Below the pieces are notes generated by a model that saw only the letters and a program-made list of their open reading frames with translations, was not told the DNA's origin and did no database searches. The position numbers were made by a program, and so were the translations under genes. Of a DNA stretch of 64,000 bases, positions 8,720 through 17,739 are shown in pieces. The stretch spans positions 1 to 64,000 of the forward strand of contig NC_019773.1 in the NCBI RefSeq assembly GCF_000317695.1. The letters are read 5' to 3'. How positions within the stretch are numbered: position 1 is the stretch's first letter; every line of letters begins with the position of its first letter. The DNA comes from Anabaena cylindrica PCC 7122. Its GTDB lineage: Bacteria > Cyanobacteriota > Cyanobacteriia > Cyanobacteriales > Nostocaceae.

Positions 8720-8818
8720 GTTTCCTCTAAGAATTTCGTGGGAATGGGTGCGATGCCTACGGCGAGCGTTGGCGCAGCCTCTCGTAGAGAAGCGATCGCT
8801 TGTTTTCCCCTAAGAATA
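8720..8818. repeat. Interspersed repeat pair with HIP1-rich palindromic block
   Basis: Two copies of the short repeat (TTTCCTCTAAGAAT at about 8720-8733 and TTTCCCCTAAGAAT at about 8804-8817) bracket a cyanobacterial palindromic block (GCGATGCCTACGGCGAGCG through CTCGTAGAGAAGCGATCGC). Nearly the same block recurs at about 34050-34099. Confidence 0.7.
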
Positions 8819-8845
8819 GTTTCAGATAATAGACCTGAAAAAGCT

Positions 8846-9430
8846 TTATGGTTTTAGATTTAGTGATTTGATAAAAGATGCGCCATTGTTTTTAAGTTCC
8901 TCATCGGATGGAGTAAACACAACTGCTTCAACAACCTGATCATCTTTTATGCACAACATATTTCTTTGGTAATACAATTTACTTTTTATATTTAATCCTG
9001 TTTTCTTGGCTTCTCCTTGGACAGAAACACTCGGTTCACCTGTTAAACTAAAATCCTGACAATTGTACCCATCTTTGTTAACAGCAGTTTGAGATAATTT
9101 CTTACCTTTGCTAAAATTTGTTTTAGTAGCAGCGTTAATCAGTACTTGCAAAACCTGTTGCCTTTTGTCAGGAGCAATTTTATTAGCAAATTTTGAATGG
9201 GCTACTGTATATAGGGATTCATTTTTAACAGTTGTCCAAGTGCGTACAGTAATACCTTGAATTGCTGTAGTTGTTTCTTCTGGAATAGCACCTGGCATGA
9301 ATATACTAAAGTTTCCTTCTCTATAGGTAAACAGTTGACCTTGAGACGATGCAGGAGTGCAAGCCGATATCATTAGCAAGCCTAAGTAATTGATTTTCCT
9401 AAAATGTTTAAACTTGGTGAGTAAATTCAT
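8846..9430 (-). CDS. Predicted lipoprotein, unknown function
   Basis: A 194-residue exported protein. The N-terminus is basic and hydrophobic, and ends in a lipobox (GLLMISAC), so Cys24 is probably lipidated. The mature part opens with LFTYREGNFSIFMPGAIPEE, a pattern seen in cyanobacterial secreted proteins that start with a beta-strand-rich domain. It is likely anchored at the plasma or outer membrane facing the periplasm. No catalytic motif is visible. The gene is monocistronic. Confidence 0.6.
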   Translation of the reverse strand: MNLLTKFKHFRKINYLGLLMISACTPASSQGQLFTYREGNFSIFMPGAIPEETTTAIQGITVRTWTTVKNESLYTVAHSKFANKIAPDKRQQVLQVLINAATKTNFSKGKKLSQTAVNKDGYNCQDFSLTGEPSVSVQGEAKKTGLNIKSKLYYQRNMLCIKDDQVVEAVVFTPSDEELKNNGASFIKSLNLKP

Positions 9431-9737
9431 TGCTTTGTTTCCATTAAAAATAAAAAGTCGGGATTAGCTTTGTCGGTGTTATCTGCGATCGCTTCGCAGC
9501 GCAAGCGCTATCGCTCTTATTTATCCGTGAAGTAGGCGATCGCTTAATTTCCCTTAAGAATTTGGTGGGAGTGATAGCCCAAGAAAGTAATAGGTTCAGT
9601 CATCCTAATAAATACCTAATTGATTACAATACAGAAAAGCGATAATTACATTGTGCGGGTTTTGGGGTGAGTGCGGGTTTTGGGGTGAGTGCAGGATTTT
9701 GATGAATATGAAGTTTAAATTATGACATTTATAAAAA
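9431..9737. other. Intergenic stretch with HIP1 sites and an 18-bp tandem repeat
   Basis: No gene is seen. It holds HIP1-rich blocks, one interspersed repeat (AATTTCCCTTAAGAATTTGG at about 9545-9564), and an 18-bp unit GTGCGGGTTTTGGGGTGA present twice in tandem (9653-9670, 9671-9688) plus a degraded third start. Confidence 0.7.
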
Positions 9738-10175
9738 TTATCTATTCATAAAATATCTTTCATTTTTCATGATTTCTACAGTATTTATAAAATTTAATAC
9801 AGCATCTAATTTCATTGTTGTTATTCTAAGTTTTATGGATTCTCCAGCCGAAGTTATCAAAATAACCGGGTGTCTAATTACCAAATAAATTACTACCAGA
9901 ATTACGTCAATCATAATAATTAAATACATAATTAAAATACCCTCAGTCATAGTCACCAATGGACCTATCCCTATAAATGTTAATAGCAGTGCCATCACAA
10001 GGAGACTAGCATGATTTTTTCTCACTAAAGAACATGACGCAATTTCTTCTAGCATAATGCTAGTTAATTCTACGTTTCCATATATTTCCGTTTGATAACG
10101 AATTCTATGAGTTGTTAAAACCAGTTGATTTGAACAAATTTCTACAATTACCTCTTCGTCATGTATTAACTTCAT
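9738..10175 (-). CDS. Small membrane protein with PH-like (bPH) segment
   Basis: A 145-residue protein. It starts with a strand-rich segment (VIVEICSNQLVLTTHRIRYQ, then LEEIASCSL) that resembles bacterial PH-like domains found in small membrane proteins. Two hydrophobic helices follow (about residues 57-100), then a C-terminal strand and helix. The start is supported by a good ribosome site (AAAGGAG) 7-8 bp upstream. The family match is tentative and no partner gene is adjacent. Confidence 0.5.
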   Translation of the reverse strand: MKLIHDEEVIVEICSNQLVLTTHRIRYQTEIYGNVELTSIMLEEIASCSLVRKNHASLLVMALLLTFIGIGPLVTMTEGILIMYLIIMIDVILVVIYLVIRHPVILITSAGESIKLRITTMKLDAVLNFINTVEIMKNERYFMNR

Positions 10176-10385
10176 ACTTTCACTCCTTTTGCTTCTACTA
10201 TTCCATTGGCATTATTGCCAAATACGTTGGTTAAATAAATTGCGATCGCAGCTTATCCCCTAAGAATTTGGTTTAAACCACTGATAGCAAATCAACTTAA
10301 TGTCTTTTTGTTCAATGATTTCGATAGGTCTTAGGTCTTGGTAATCTGTAAGTTCCTCATATTGGTCACTTCAGGTTTAATAATA

Positions 10386-10877
10386 TTATTCATCAGTTTC
10401 AAAATCTTCTGTCTGCATTACACTATAGGATTTTTTGTATTCTTCCTTATAGTTACGATATGCACTAATTATATTCGCAATTCCTTTGTCTAATGAACCA
10501 GCTTCATAACTACTCAGTACTCCATCAGCTAACAGTCGGTAAACTAAACTATTCAAAGTCTCTTGTAAATTTTGATAGTGATTGATTAATTCTGAATTAT
10601 CATCATAATTATTTTGAGAATCAGTTTCCAAAAATGCTGTTTTTATAGATTGAATATCATTTGCAATTTCTTGATATCTTGCAGCATGACTTTCATTAAC
10701 TCGTTGTTGTACCTGTTCTTAAAATTGAGAGCGTCTAACTAAATTAAGCAGCAGTGCTAAAGCCATTGGCACGGTAGCATAAATTATTTGTCCTGTTGTA
10801 ACCGCTATGGTAGAACCAGCTAAAGTTGCAAAGATTGAGATATATTCAGCAATTTCGAGAAGCCGGTATTTATTCAT
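10386..10877 (-). pseudogene. Cyanobacterial membrane/coiled-coil protein with one in-frame stop
   Basis: Reading from ATG at 10877, the frame gives a 52-residue N-terminal part with one or two membrane helices (MNKYRLLEIAEYISIFATLA through NLVRRSQF). It then meets TAA at 10719-10721 and continues in the same frame for 111 more residues (EQVQQRVNESHAARYQEIAN onward) to the stop at 10386. The N-terminus and the segment just after the stop both look like one known cyanobacterial family, a short membrane anchor followed by a coiled coil. A single nonsense mutation is the simplest reading. The downstream part could only restart at a non-ATG codon. Confidence 0.65.
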
Positions 10878-11585
10878 AATTACTTCTCCCTAGTAACCGC
10901 AGTTCCCGAATTAGCCCCCAACTCCGGGTAATGTTTTAAACATCTAGTTCATTGCCTGATGTAGCAAGTGATATACCAATTAAAATAATAATCACATTTA
11001 AGCGTGGTTGTAAATATTTGCCTACATTATTTTTTGTTTATTTTCGTTGCTAAGTAAAGAATTACTGTAATAAAACTTCAGTAAATAGCTAAACACTGTT
11101 ATATAGATTAAACATAAATACGGCTGTAATGGTGACTTAATCTAACCCTGTCTCTTTGTATCAAGTAAATACTAAACCCTTGAAACTACCAACCATAGCG
11201 GCTTTGAATACTTAGCACTCTGTTGTAGATAAACTATTGTATGGGGTGTGCTAGTCAGTGAATTTACTGCTTTGTCACTTCATCAACATTTCATATTGCA
11301 TCTACGGTTTTCTTAGAGGAAAAGATAACATGACCCTGGAAGACGCTATTCCATCATTCTTAGAGGAAACTAAGTCAGGTATTGAAAAACTGCGGTGTTC
11401 TGGGTGATTTTGCATTTATCCTCTAAGAATGGGGCGATAAAGGTATAGTTGGCTTTTTATAATGACTGAACCGGACACTTGTGCGACCTACTCAGCAAAT
11501 TCAGGTTGGCGCTAATTGTTTATTTTTGAGTGAATTGGTTATATGGAAACTTGCGATCGCCTAGTTTAAAGAACTGATTAAAGTG
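10878..11585. other. Gene-poor 0.7-kb stretch with degraded interspersed repeats
   Basis: No ORF here is convincing. Three variants of the interspersed repeat of the TCTTAGAGGAAA type occur (about 11308-11322, 11353-11369 and 11416-11430). A 25-codon ORF (11330-11407) runs through one of them and is probably spurious. The rest is AT-rich and unremarkable. Confidence 0.6.
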
Positions 11586-12281
11586 CTACTGCACACCTAC
11601 AGTTCTGCCACCAGAACCAAAAATAATTGGAGTTTCAGGTGTTTGCGGTTCCCAACCCACATCAAACCCTGCTTTCCAGGCAATTTCTCTAGCTTGACGG
11701 AAAGTAGCAAAACTATCGGGTCTTACCAAAAATGCTAAATACTCTTTATCAGGTTCAAGTTGAGATAGAATCTTGCGATATTCAGAATTAGTTTGAGTTA
11801 GCTCTGTACCTGACTCTCCACTATTAACTGGCTTGGGATTATATTGCCATGAAATTGATTCTAAATCCACTAGTTCAATTTCATAATTTTTTGTTTCTGC
11901 TCGAAATTCTTTTAACTCTTGTAATTGGTTCCGTACACAAATTTGGTAATTTTTTAATTCATCAAGATAGCTATCAATGAATCCTGAAACATAACTAGGT
12001 TTAGTACATTCAGGTAAATTACCAAGAAAATCTTTGATTTGTTTATTAGCTGATTTAGTATCTAGATAAATTACTCTACTACCAGTAATCTCAAAGAAAT
12101 TGACTTTTTTATCAGTTTCCTTTGCTAATGGAGTCCTCACTATTGTACTCGATTGCACAGCAACTAAGGTAATAAAGAGACTAATGAACATTAATACCCC
12201 AACAGTGTTAGTCAAAATATCCAAGAAAGAATCTAGATTTTGTTGGGGGCGTTGAGATACAAAATAACGTTTTCTTCTCAT
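11586..12281 (-). CDS. ExbD/MotB-like membrane protein (second of two)
   Basis: A 231-residue protein with one N-terminal transmembrane helix. The motif SFLDILTNTVGVLMFISLFI is the ExbD/TolR/MotB type anchor, where a conserved Asp in or near the helix carries protons. The C-terminal region (LAFLVRPDSFATFRQAREIA, then GFDVGWEPQTPET) resembles the C-terminus of the upstream gene, so the two are diverged paralogues. No OmpA-like peptidoglycan-binding domain is present. It is last in a same-strand run that continues from the type III-B CRISPR genes, 17 bp after its paralogue. Confidence 0.75.
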   Translation of the reverse strand: MRRKRYFVSQRPQQNLDSFLDILTNTVGVLMFISLFITLVAVQSSTIVRTPLAKETDKKVNFFEITGSRVIYLDTKSANKQIKDFLGNLPECTKPSYVSGFIDSYLDELKNYQICVRNQLQELKEFRAETKNYEIELVDLESISWQYNPKPVNSGESGTELTQTNSEYRKILSQLEPDKEYLAFLVRPDSFATFRQAREIAWKAGFDVGWEPQTPETPIIFGSGGRTVGVQ

Positions 12282-12298
12282 ATTATATATGACAATTA

Positions 12299-12790
12299 TT
12301 AAATATTTCCTTCAATTTTTAGTGTCCATCCTTCATCAATTGGTTCATAACCAATATCAATACCTTCAGACTCAATTAATGTTCTTATTGCTTTAAATAC
12401 TTCAATACCATCAGGTCTAATTGCTACAATCAAATATTGTTTATCTCGATTAGTCTTTACCTCTGTTAATAAAGTTTGTAATGAAGAATAAGAAAGACTA
12501 AGTGAAGTTAGACTGACAAATTCCTCACTAGGATAAAGAACAATACCATCACTGCGGCATTCAATATAACGGGGTTGTTTACTTTGGTTTTGTCCATTCT
12601 CAGTTTTGGCAACAATAGTAACTTGTCTTTGACTACTAAATGTTTGCGCCATCAACACAATTATCAATAAAATTAGGACACCTATGGTACAAGCCAAAAC
12701 TGATAAAAAAGGGAACAGTTCAATTTCAGTTGCAGAACGTTTAGTGATTCGTTTAGGCATAAGTTCATGAACGCTTTTCTTCAGCTTCAA
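12299..12790 (-). CDS. ExbD/MotB-like membrane protein (first of two)
   Basis: A 163-residue protein. The N-terminus is cytoplasmic and basic, followed by one transmembrane helix with IELFPFLSVLACTIGVLILL, as in ExbD/TolR stators. The C-terminal periplasmic-type domain carries YLIVAIRPDGIEVFKAIRTL and IDIGYEPIDEGW, shared with the downstream paralogue. Its start overlaps the end of the MotA/ExbB-like gene by 26 bp, which indicates translational coupling. Together the three genes would encode one proton-channel complex. Confidence 0.78.
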   Translation of the reverse strand: MKLKKSVHELMPKRITKRSATEIELFPFLSVLACTIGVLILLIIVLMAQTFSSQRQVTIVAKTENGQNQSKQPRYIECRSDGIVLYPSEEFVSLTSLSLSYSSLQTLLTEVKTNRDKQYLIVAIRPDGIEVFKAIRTLIESEGIDIGYEPIDEGWTLKIEGNI

Positions 12791-14165
12791 CTAAGGTGAT
12801 ACGACGTGGTTTATTCAGTTGTTCTAATACTGGTTTTAATAATGCTAGATTTGTACGTACTTCTCCTAATACCTGTTCTAATTGTGCTGTTTTTTCTAAA
12901 GTCTGTAAACTCTGCTCTAAACTCTGCTGAAATTCGACAATCCTCGCTACCTGAACAGCGCAATTCTCTAAGGCTGCAATGCGACTATCTAAAGACATAG
13001 CTGCTTTCTGGATTCCTTCAGAGATATGTTCTGTATGTTCTGTGAAATTATGATTAACGCTTTGGTAATTATCTTGAATTGCAGTGCTAATTTGTTGAAT
13101 TTCCTGGACAATTTTTTGACTAGATTGTTCTTGTTGGGCTAATGTGCTAATAAAATTTTCTCTATCTTTAACAGCCATTTGATTGATATAACTCATCTGC
13201 TGTATCAATTTATTAGTTGTCCCATGAATTTTACCAACCTCACTTAAAAACCCCTGAGCTAAAGCATCAGCGGCTTGTTTAGCGTATTCCTGGGCTGGTT
13301 TAATCAAAACTTCTGGTGAGGGAAGATGTTTTTGGAATGCCTGAGAGATGGCATCATCAACAATGGTTTTATCTAAACTTTCTGCGGCTTTGAGACGGGG
13401 TAAAAGTCTATCGTTAATATAAATATCAATTGCTAATAATAACCGGGATTCCTGTCTTTCGACTAACACCAAAGGAATCATCACCAAAACACTAACAAAT
13501 AAAGCTAAAAGAGTAGTGTCAAAAGCTACGGCTAAACCACTGGTAACAGTACCAATACCCTGTTTAATTTGTTCGATATCACTAGACTGTTGTAAGAAAC
13601 CACTAAAACCATTGACAGCACCACTAATACCAACTACTGTACCGATAAATCCTAAGAGGGGAATTGCCCAAACTAAAATGCGAGCTACGGAATATGAAGT
13701 TTCTGCTGTACTACTATAAAAAGCCGAATCTTCCATTGCAAATTCAGTAGCGATTTGCTTATTTCCTGAAGCTATATAGGCAGCAATAACCCGATTACAG
13801 CGACGGGCTAATAAACTTTTTTCGCTAGATAAAGATTGTTGTAGTTTTTCTACTTGAACCGATTTAGGGTTTTCAAGTAAAATGTTCCCAGGCAGTAAAT
13901 CTTTGCTAAATGCCTTGGATTCAAGTTGAATTTTCGTAAACTTGAGAACAGTAATAGTCATTACCATCCCACCCAAAAATATGGCGAGAATTTGGGTAAA
14001 TCCCCGTTCATATAACAACGTACCCAAAAAAGTATTTTTAACGGGTAATACCGCTACATAGATACCTAAAGTAACGATTAATCCTATGGCTAAAATAAGC
14101 CAAAGTTTGACATCTAATTCCTGTCGCTCTGATTTGGGAGAAAAGTTGAGAGATTTTGCAGTCAT
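12765..14165 (-). CDS. MotA/TolQ/ExbB-type proton channel protein with long coiled coil
   Basis: A 466-residue membrane protein. Two N-terminal helices (about residues 20-75) come first. A core pair follows, with ILVWAIPLLGFIGTVVGISG (about 165-185) and ITSGLAVAFDTTLLALF-like residues (TSGLAVAFDTTLLALFVSV, about 208-226), which is the signature of MotA/TolQ/ExbB channels. Residues about 300-460 form a predicted coiled coil, longer than in ordinary ExbB. It starts 78 bp after the CARF-HEPN gene on the same strand and overlaps an ExbD-like gene. ZorA of the Zorya defence system shares this MotA-core plus long-helix plan, but ZorC/ZorD/ZorE partners are not seen. Confidence 0.85.
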   Translation of the reverse strand: MTAKSLNFSPKSERQELDVKLWLILAIGLIVTLGIYVAVLPVKNTFLGTLLYERGFTQILAIFLGGMVMTITVLKFTKIQLESKAFSKDLLPGNILLENPKSVQVEKLQQSLSSEKSLLARRCNRVIAAYIASGNKQIATEFAMEDSAFYSSTAETSYSVARILVWAIPLLGFIGTVVGISGAVNGFSGFLQQSSDIEQIKQGIGTVTSGLAVAFDTTLLALFVSVLVMIPLVLVERQESRLLLAIDIYINDRLLPRLKAAESLDKTIVDDAISQAFQKHLPSPEVLIKPAQEYAKQAADALAQGFLSEVGKIHGTTNKLIQQMSYINQMAVKDRENFISTLAQQEQSSQKIVQEIQQISTAIQDNYQSVNHNFTEHTEHISEGIQKAAMSLDSRIAALENCAVQVARIVEFQQSLEQSLQTLEKTAQLEQVLGEVRTNLALLKPVLEQLNKPRRITLVEAEEKRS

Positions 14166-14243
14166 GATTTAGTTTTATTTTGGCTGGATTGATAATGGTG
14201 TTCAAACGGCTTACTACATTACTGATTATGCGATCACCTATTA

Positions 14244-15776
14244 TTAACTTGCATCTTCTAAATATTGTAGTCCCCATTGATACAAGGAACGCATTAATAA
14301 GTTATGAAAATTGGGGGGAGTGCTAATTTCTTTGAGAGTATTGATCATCAGCTTTTTAATGATTTCTGGGGTTGTTGGTATTTTAACTCCTTCAAAGTTA
14401 TGTTTAGCCCAAATATCACCAACCTGTTTGGCATTTACTGATTCACCTTCATGAATGATTTGATTGCGGTTTTGCCTAATATCACCCATTAATTTTGACC
14501 ATTTATTATCTTCTTTGAATTTCTTGTATAAACACCACCCTTGCATTAATTCCGCTAATGTTGGTTCATCTTTACCTTTGGGTATCCAACCTTTGGTGTA
14601 CCATTTTTGATTGATAGATTGCAAATACAATAATTGTTCTAAAATTTGTACAAACTGGATAAATGCTGTAGTATAGTTTTCCCGATTTAATGTTAATTCT
14701 AATATCAGTGTAGACTCCCACAAATTAGTAATTTTGTCATTTTGCAGCTTTTGAAGTTGGGTTTTCCAAATTTCGATTTGTTCGGTATTTACTAATTTTA
14801 ATACATCCTTAGAACCTACCCAATCTTTGAGTTTTCGGTAAAAATCATCGTTGGATTCCCAGTTACTATATTGTGCTAAAAACCCTGCTAATTTATATAA
14901 TACTGAATGCCGAGTTTGATGGACTTTTAGCCAAATTTGTGCTTCTGCAAAATCGCCCCGTTCCCAGGCTGATTTAATCTTTACTTTTTCTAATGCCCAG
15001 AAATATTCACCCATTGGAATGAGTTGAAAACTTTGGGAATGATTAGCAGTTTTTAAACCATTATCTAACTGACTAAAAAACTCCGGTGGTTCATCTGGAC
15101 TGGCATTATATACTTTACACTGACGCACCAAAGCAGCCGCACATATTTCTACACAAGATGCCACTGCCGGCGCACAACCTTTATTTTGTATCCACAGTGT
15201 AAACTCTTCGTTCTTTTGGGGATAAAAAGCATCCAGGGCTTCTTTTAATACTAACTGTTCTAATTCTTCGCGGATTGCTAAAGTATCATTAGCATTGATT
15301 TTGGGGGCATGAATATCTACTCGGATATCAGGGAATAAACTTTTAATCTTGCCTTTGATTAATTCTGCTAAGTATAATGTATCCAGCCGACGATAAAACC
15401 ATGATACGTCCTCTGGTTGGTCAGTTGCCCATAGTATAATATGTTTTAAGCCCTGATTGACTGCGGTTTCAATTATGATTTTATCTAGTAATAATTCTAC
15501 ATTACTAAAATCTCTACCAAGCCATTCTTTGCAATAATCATAATATCTTTTACCTAAATCCCGACCACTCCAAGGATAGACTTTATCACCTTCTTGATGA
15601 TTACCCCGTTCTATTCCTAATTCTTGATAAAGTTCGTTGACATGAGCCGGATACCCAATATTACCATCTGCACCAAAGGAACGAATTACACCGTCTTTAC
15701 ACCGCCAGCCTATTTGTCTAGTTCCTACAGTGATGATTAGGGTGCTAACTTTATCTGTGTTATTTGTTGTTTTCAT
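14244..15776 (-). CDS. CARF-HEPN type III CRISPR effector ribonuclease (Csx1/Csm6-like)
   Basis: A 510-residue protein. The N-terminus (STLIITVGTRQIGWR) is a Rossmann-type start like that of CARF domains, which sense cyclic oligoadenylate made by Cas10. The C-terminus contains RNQIIH (Arg437-His442), an Rx4H HEPN ribonuclease motif followed by EGES. This is the Csx1/Csm6 architecture: target-triggered, non-specific RNA cleavage. Its ATG overlaps the TGA of the Cmr6-Cmr1 gene (ATGA), so it is translated as part of the cmr operon. The middle 250 residues are helical and not assigned. The family is inferred from motifs and context. Confidence 0.78.
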   Translation of the reverse strand: MKTTNNTDKVSTLIITVGTRQIGWRCKDGVIRSFGADGNIGYPAHVNELYQELGIERGNHQEGDKVYPWSGRDLGKRYYDYCKEWLGRDFSNVELLLDKIIIETAVNQGLKHIILWATDQPEDVSWFYRRLDTLYLAELIKGKIKSLFPDIRVDIHAPKINANDTLAIREELEQLVLKEALDAFYPQKNEEFTLWIQNKGCAPAVASCVEICAAALVRQCKVYNASPDEPPEFFSQLDNGLKTANHSQSFQLIPMGEYFWALEKVKIKSAWERGDFAEAQIWLKVHQTRHSVLYKLAGFLAQYSNWESNDDFYRKLKDWVGSKDVLKLVNTEQIEIWKTQLQKLQNDKITNLWESTLILELTLNRENYTTAFIQFVQILEQLLYLQSINQKWYTKGWIPKGKDEPTLAELMQGWCLYKKFKEDNKWSKLMGDIRQNRNQIIHEGESVNAKQVGDIWAKHNFEGVKIPTTPEIIKKLMINTLKEISTPPNFHNLLMRSLYQWGLQYLEDAS

Positions 15777-17734
15777 AGTGGAAAAATTTGCAGTTTATTT
15801 TGTAATGTTTCTAAATATTTTCGGCGGGGATTTTCAGTAGCACCAAAGACTGTTACTACTTGGTAATCATCTAAATCTGCAATCCATATAGGGGAAGGAA
15901 CTACTTCACGCTTTACCTTATTAGGAAAATCTTTCTTAACACCACCACATAAATTTTTAGCTTCAGTGTAATTTGTGTTCTCTAATTGATGGAAATGTTG
16001 ATGCAGAGTGTTTAGTGCATATCCTTTATTACTATTGTTATTCTTAACAACTATGATTTTTGCATTAATATCTAAGGCTTCAAACCAGGTAAAAGAATTA
16101 ACTGTACCACAACTTCTTAGTTGACGGTAATTAAAATTAACACTTAAACTTTGTAATGCTTGATAAAATGCTTCTATTCTTTGTCTAAATAATTTTTGAA
16201 ATTGCTGTGTGGTTTCTGGTAATTCCCAAAATGAATCTTCACTTTCAGGTATTAAAGTTGAACCCCGCCACCAGGGAGCATATTGATTATTTTGGCGAGA
16301 ATAACAAGGTCTTCTTGCACCTTGACCTATACCACCTAAATGAAACATTAACCAAGCGAGATTTTTGATTAATTTCTGCAAATTTCGTTTTTGAAATTCT
16401 GGTATTTCTGGTGAATATTTTAATGTTAAAATCCCTTCTTGACTGCCAACTTTATCATTCTGGTTTTGGGCTTCCTTTTGTGTAATTTTGCCTTCTAATA
16501 CTCTCACCATCAGCCAGCCATATTGTTTAGTGGGGTTAATCCCACCAAATATTTGATTTTCCCAAGTTTGAACTATTCCAGGTTCTAAAACCCCCAATAC
16601 AAAGCTTCTAAACCAATATCTTAACATTGATTTAAAGGCAACTGGGCGTACTTCTGCATGATTAATTGTATCTGTTTTTATGTTTCCATTATTAGCTATT
16701 CTATAAGGTTGATTAATATTTCTAAACTTTTGTTGTCCATGAATTAACTGACCTTCTAAAATAAATTTTACTCTCAAAAATTCACCGTTATTCTCAAGTT
16801 TTCCTGCGGGATTTAATTGACCATAACCAGTGTTAACCTGAGAACCTACACCAGCTTGTAAACCGTTGATTAACCACTGTTTGACTTTTTCTAATATTCC
16901 GTTATCTTGACAATTACTAGCTAACCTTAACCCAATCATAAACATGGGTTTTTCTAAACTTAGAAATGGGTTGGGATTGGGGCTATATCTTGGTGAATTA
17001 TTCTCCCATTGCCAAATATTATTAGCCATATCCACAGCTAATACATTTTGATTTTGTAGTGGTAACGGATAAGCGTCTAAGAATACAACTTTACCTGAGC
17101 GATCGCCGGGATTTTTGGCATCTAAATACCCAAACCAAGGTGCAATCTGTTTCTCAGCATCTTTCCATTCAAGATTTTGCTGTGCCATTATTTCCCGGAT
17201 AGCCTGGGTTCTGGCCACACCGCGCAGGGTGCTAGAAGGGATGTAGGGAATACCCAAAGCATCAAAGGCAGGTAACAGAATACTTTCTGGTCCTCTGTGT
17301 CCACCTACTCTAATCCGCCAAGGACATTGCACTTTAAAACTACTTTGGGCTATTAATTCAGTACGTTTTGTGAGTTCCTGTAATCGCTGGGAATACTTTG
17401 ACCCCTGTTCTGCCATTTGCAGTATTTGTACTTTGGTGGAGTTTTTGATTGCATCATCATTTTGTGGCGATCGCATCCACCGCAGATATTCCACAAAACT
17501 AGCATCTGGATGGGGCTTAGGTTCATTGTCTGGGTTTAGCCAGGGAGACGGAATAGCAGGTTGATTACCCCCGTTACCACCGTTATTATTTCCTCCATTG
17601 CCACGATTACCGCCATTGTGACCTCCTCTATTACCACCTCTGTTGTCATTGGGAGGATTATTTCTATTAGGTCTATTAACTACTGGGAGATTGGGTTGAT
17701 TTAATTGGCGTGGTTTAGGTTTTTCAAATGTCAT
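15773..17734 (-). CDS. Cmr6-Cmr1 fusion RAMP protein
   Basis: A 653-residue protein of the type III-B effector complex. A Gly/Asn-rich linker (about residues 25-60) precedes a first RAMP domain with IPYIPSSTLRGVARTQAI and the glycine loop GLQAGVGSQVNTGYG (about 290-305), as in Cmr6. The second half has a Cmr1-like start: EVRPVAFKSMLRYWFRSF, then QIFGG, with later GARRPCYSR. Cmr1 and Cmr6 sit together at one end of the Cmr backbone, so a fusion is structurally plausible. No separate cmr1 exists in the locus. Its start is 5 bp from the cmr5 stop. Confidence 0.85.
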   Translation of the reverse strand: MTFEKPKPRQLNQPNLPVVNRPNRNNPPNDNRGGNRGGHNGGNRGNGGNNNGGNGGNQPAIPSPWLNPDNEPKPHPDASFVEYLRWMRSPQNDDAIKNSTKVQILQMAEQGSKYSQRLQELTKRTELIAQSSFKVQCPWRIRVGGHRGPESILLPAFDALGIPYIPSSTLRGVARTQAIREIMAQQNLEWKDAEKQIAPWFGYLDAKNPGDRSGKVVFLDAYPLPLQNQNVLAVDMANNIWQWENNSPRYSPNPNPFLSLEKPMFMIGLRLASNCQDNGILEKVKQWLINGLQAGVGSQVNTGYGQLNPAGKLENNGEFLRVKFILEGQLIHGQQKFRNINQPYRIANNGNIKTDTINHAEVRPVAFKSMLRYWFRSFVLGVLEPGIVQTWENQIFGGINPTKQYGWLMVRVLEGKITQKEAQNQNDKVGSQEGILTLKYSPEIPEFQKRNLQKLIKNLAWLMFHLGGIGQGARRPCYSRQNNQYAPWWRGSTLIPESEDSFWELPETTQQFQKLFRQRIEAFYQALQSLSVNFNYRQLRSCGTVNSFTWFEALDINAKIIVVKNNNSNKGYALNTLHQHFHQLENTNYTEAKNLCGGVKKDFPNKVKREVVPSPIWIADLDDYQVVTVFGATENPRRKYLETLQNKLQIFPL

Positions 17735-17739
17735 CGCTT

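Noticed and set aside
11330..11407. 25-codon ORF starting MTLEDAIPSFLEE
   Set aside because: It is too short, and part of it is an interspersed-repeat copy; no support for translation.
11586..14165. Zorya system
   Set aside because: The MotA-like protein and ExbD-like partners recall ZorA/ZorB, but there is no OmpA domain and no ZorC, ZorD or ZorE gene nearby.
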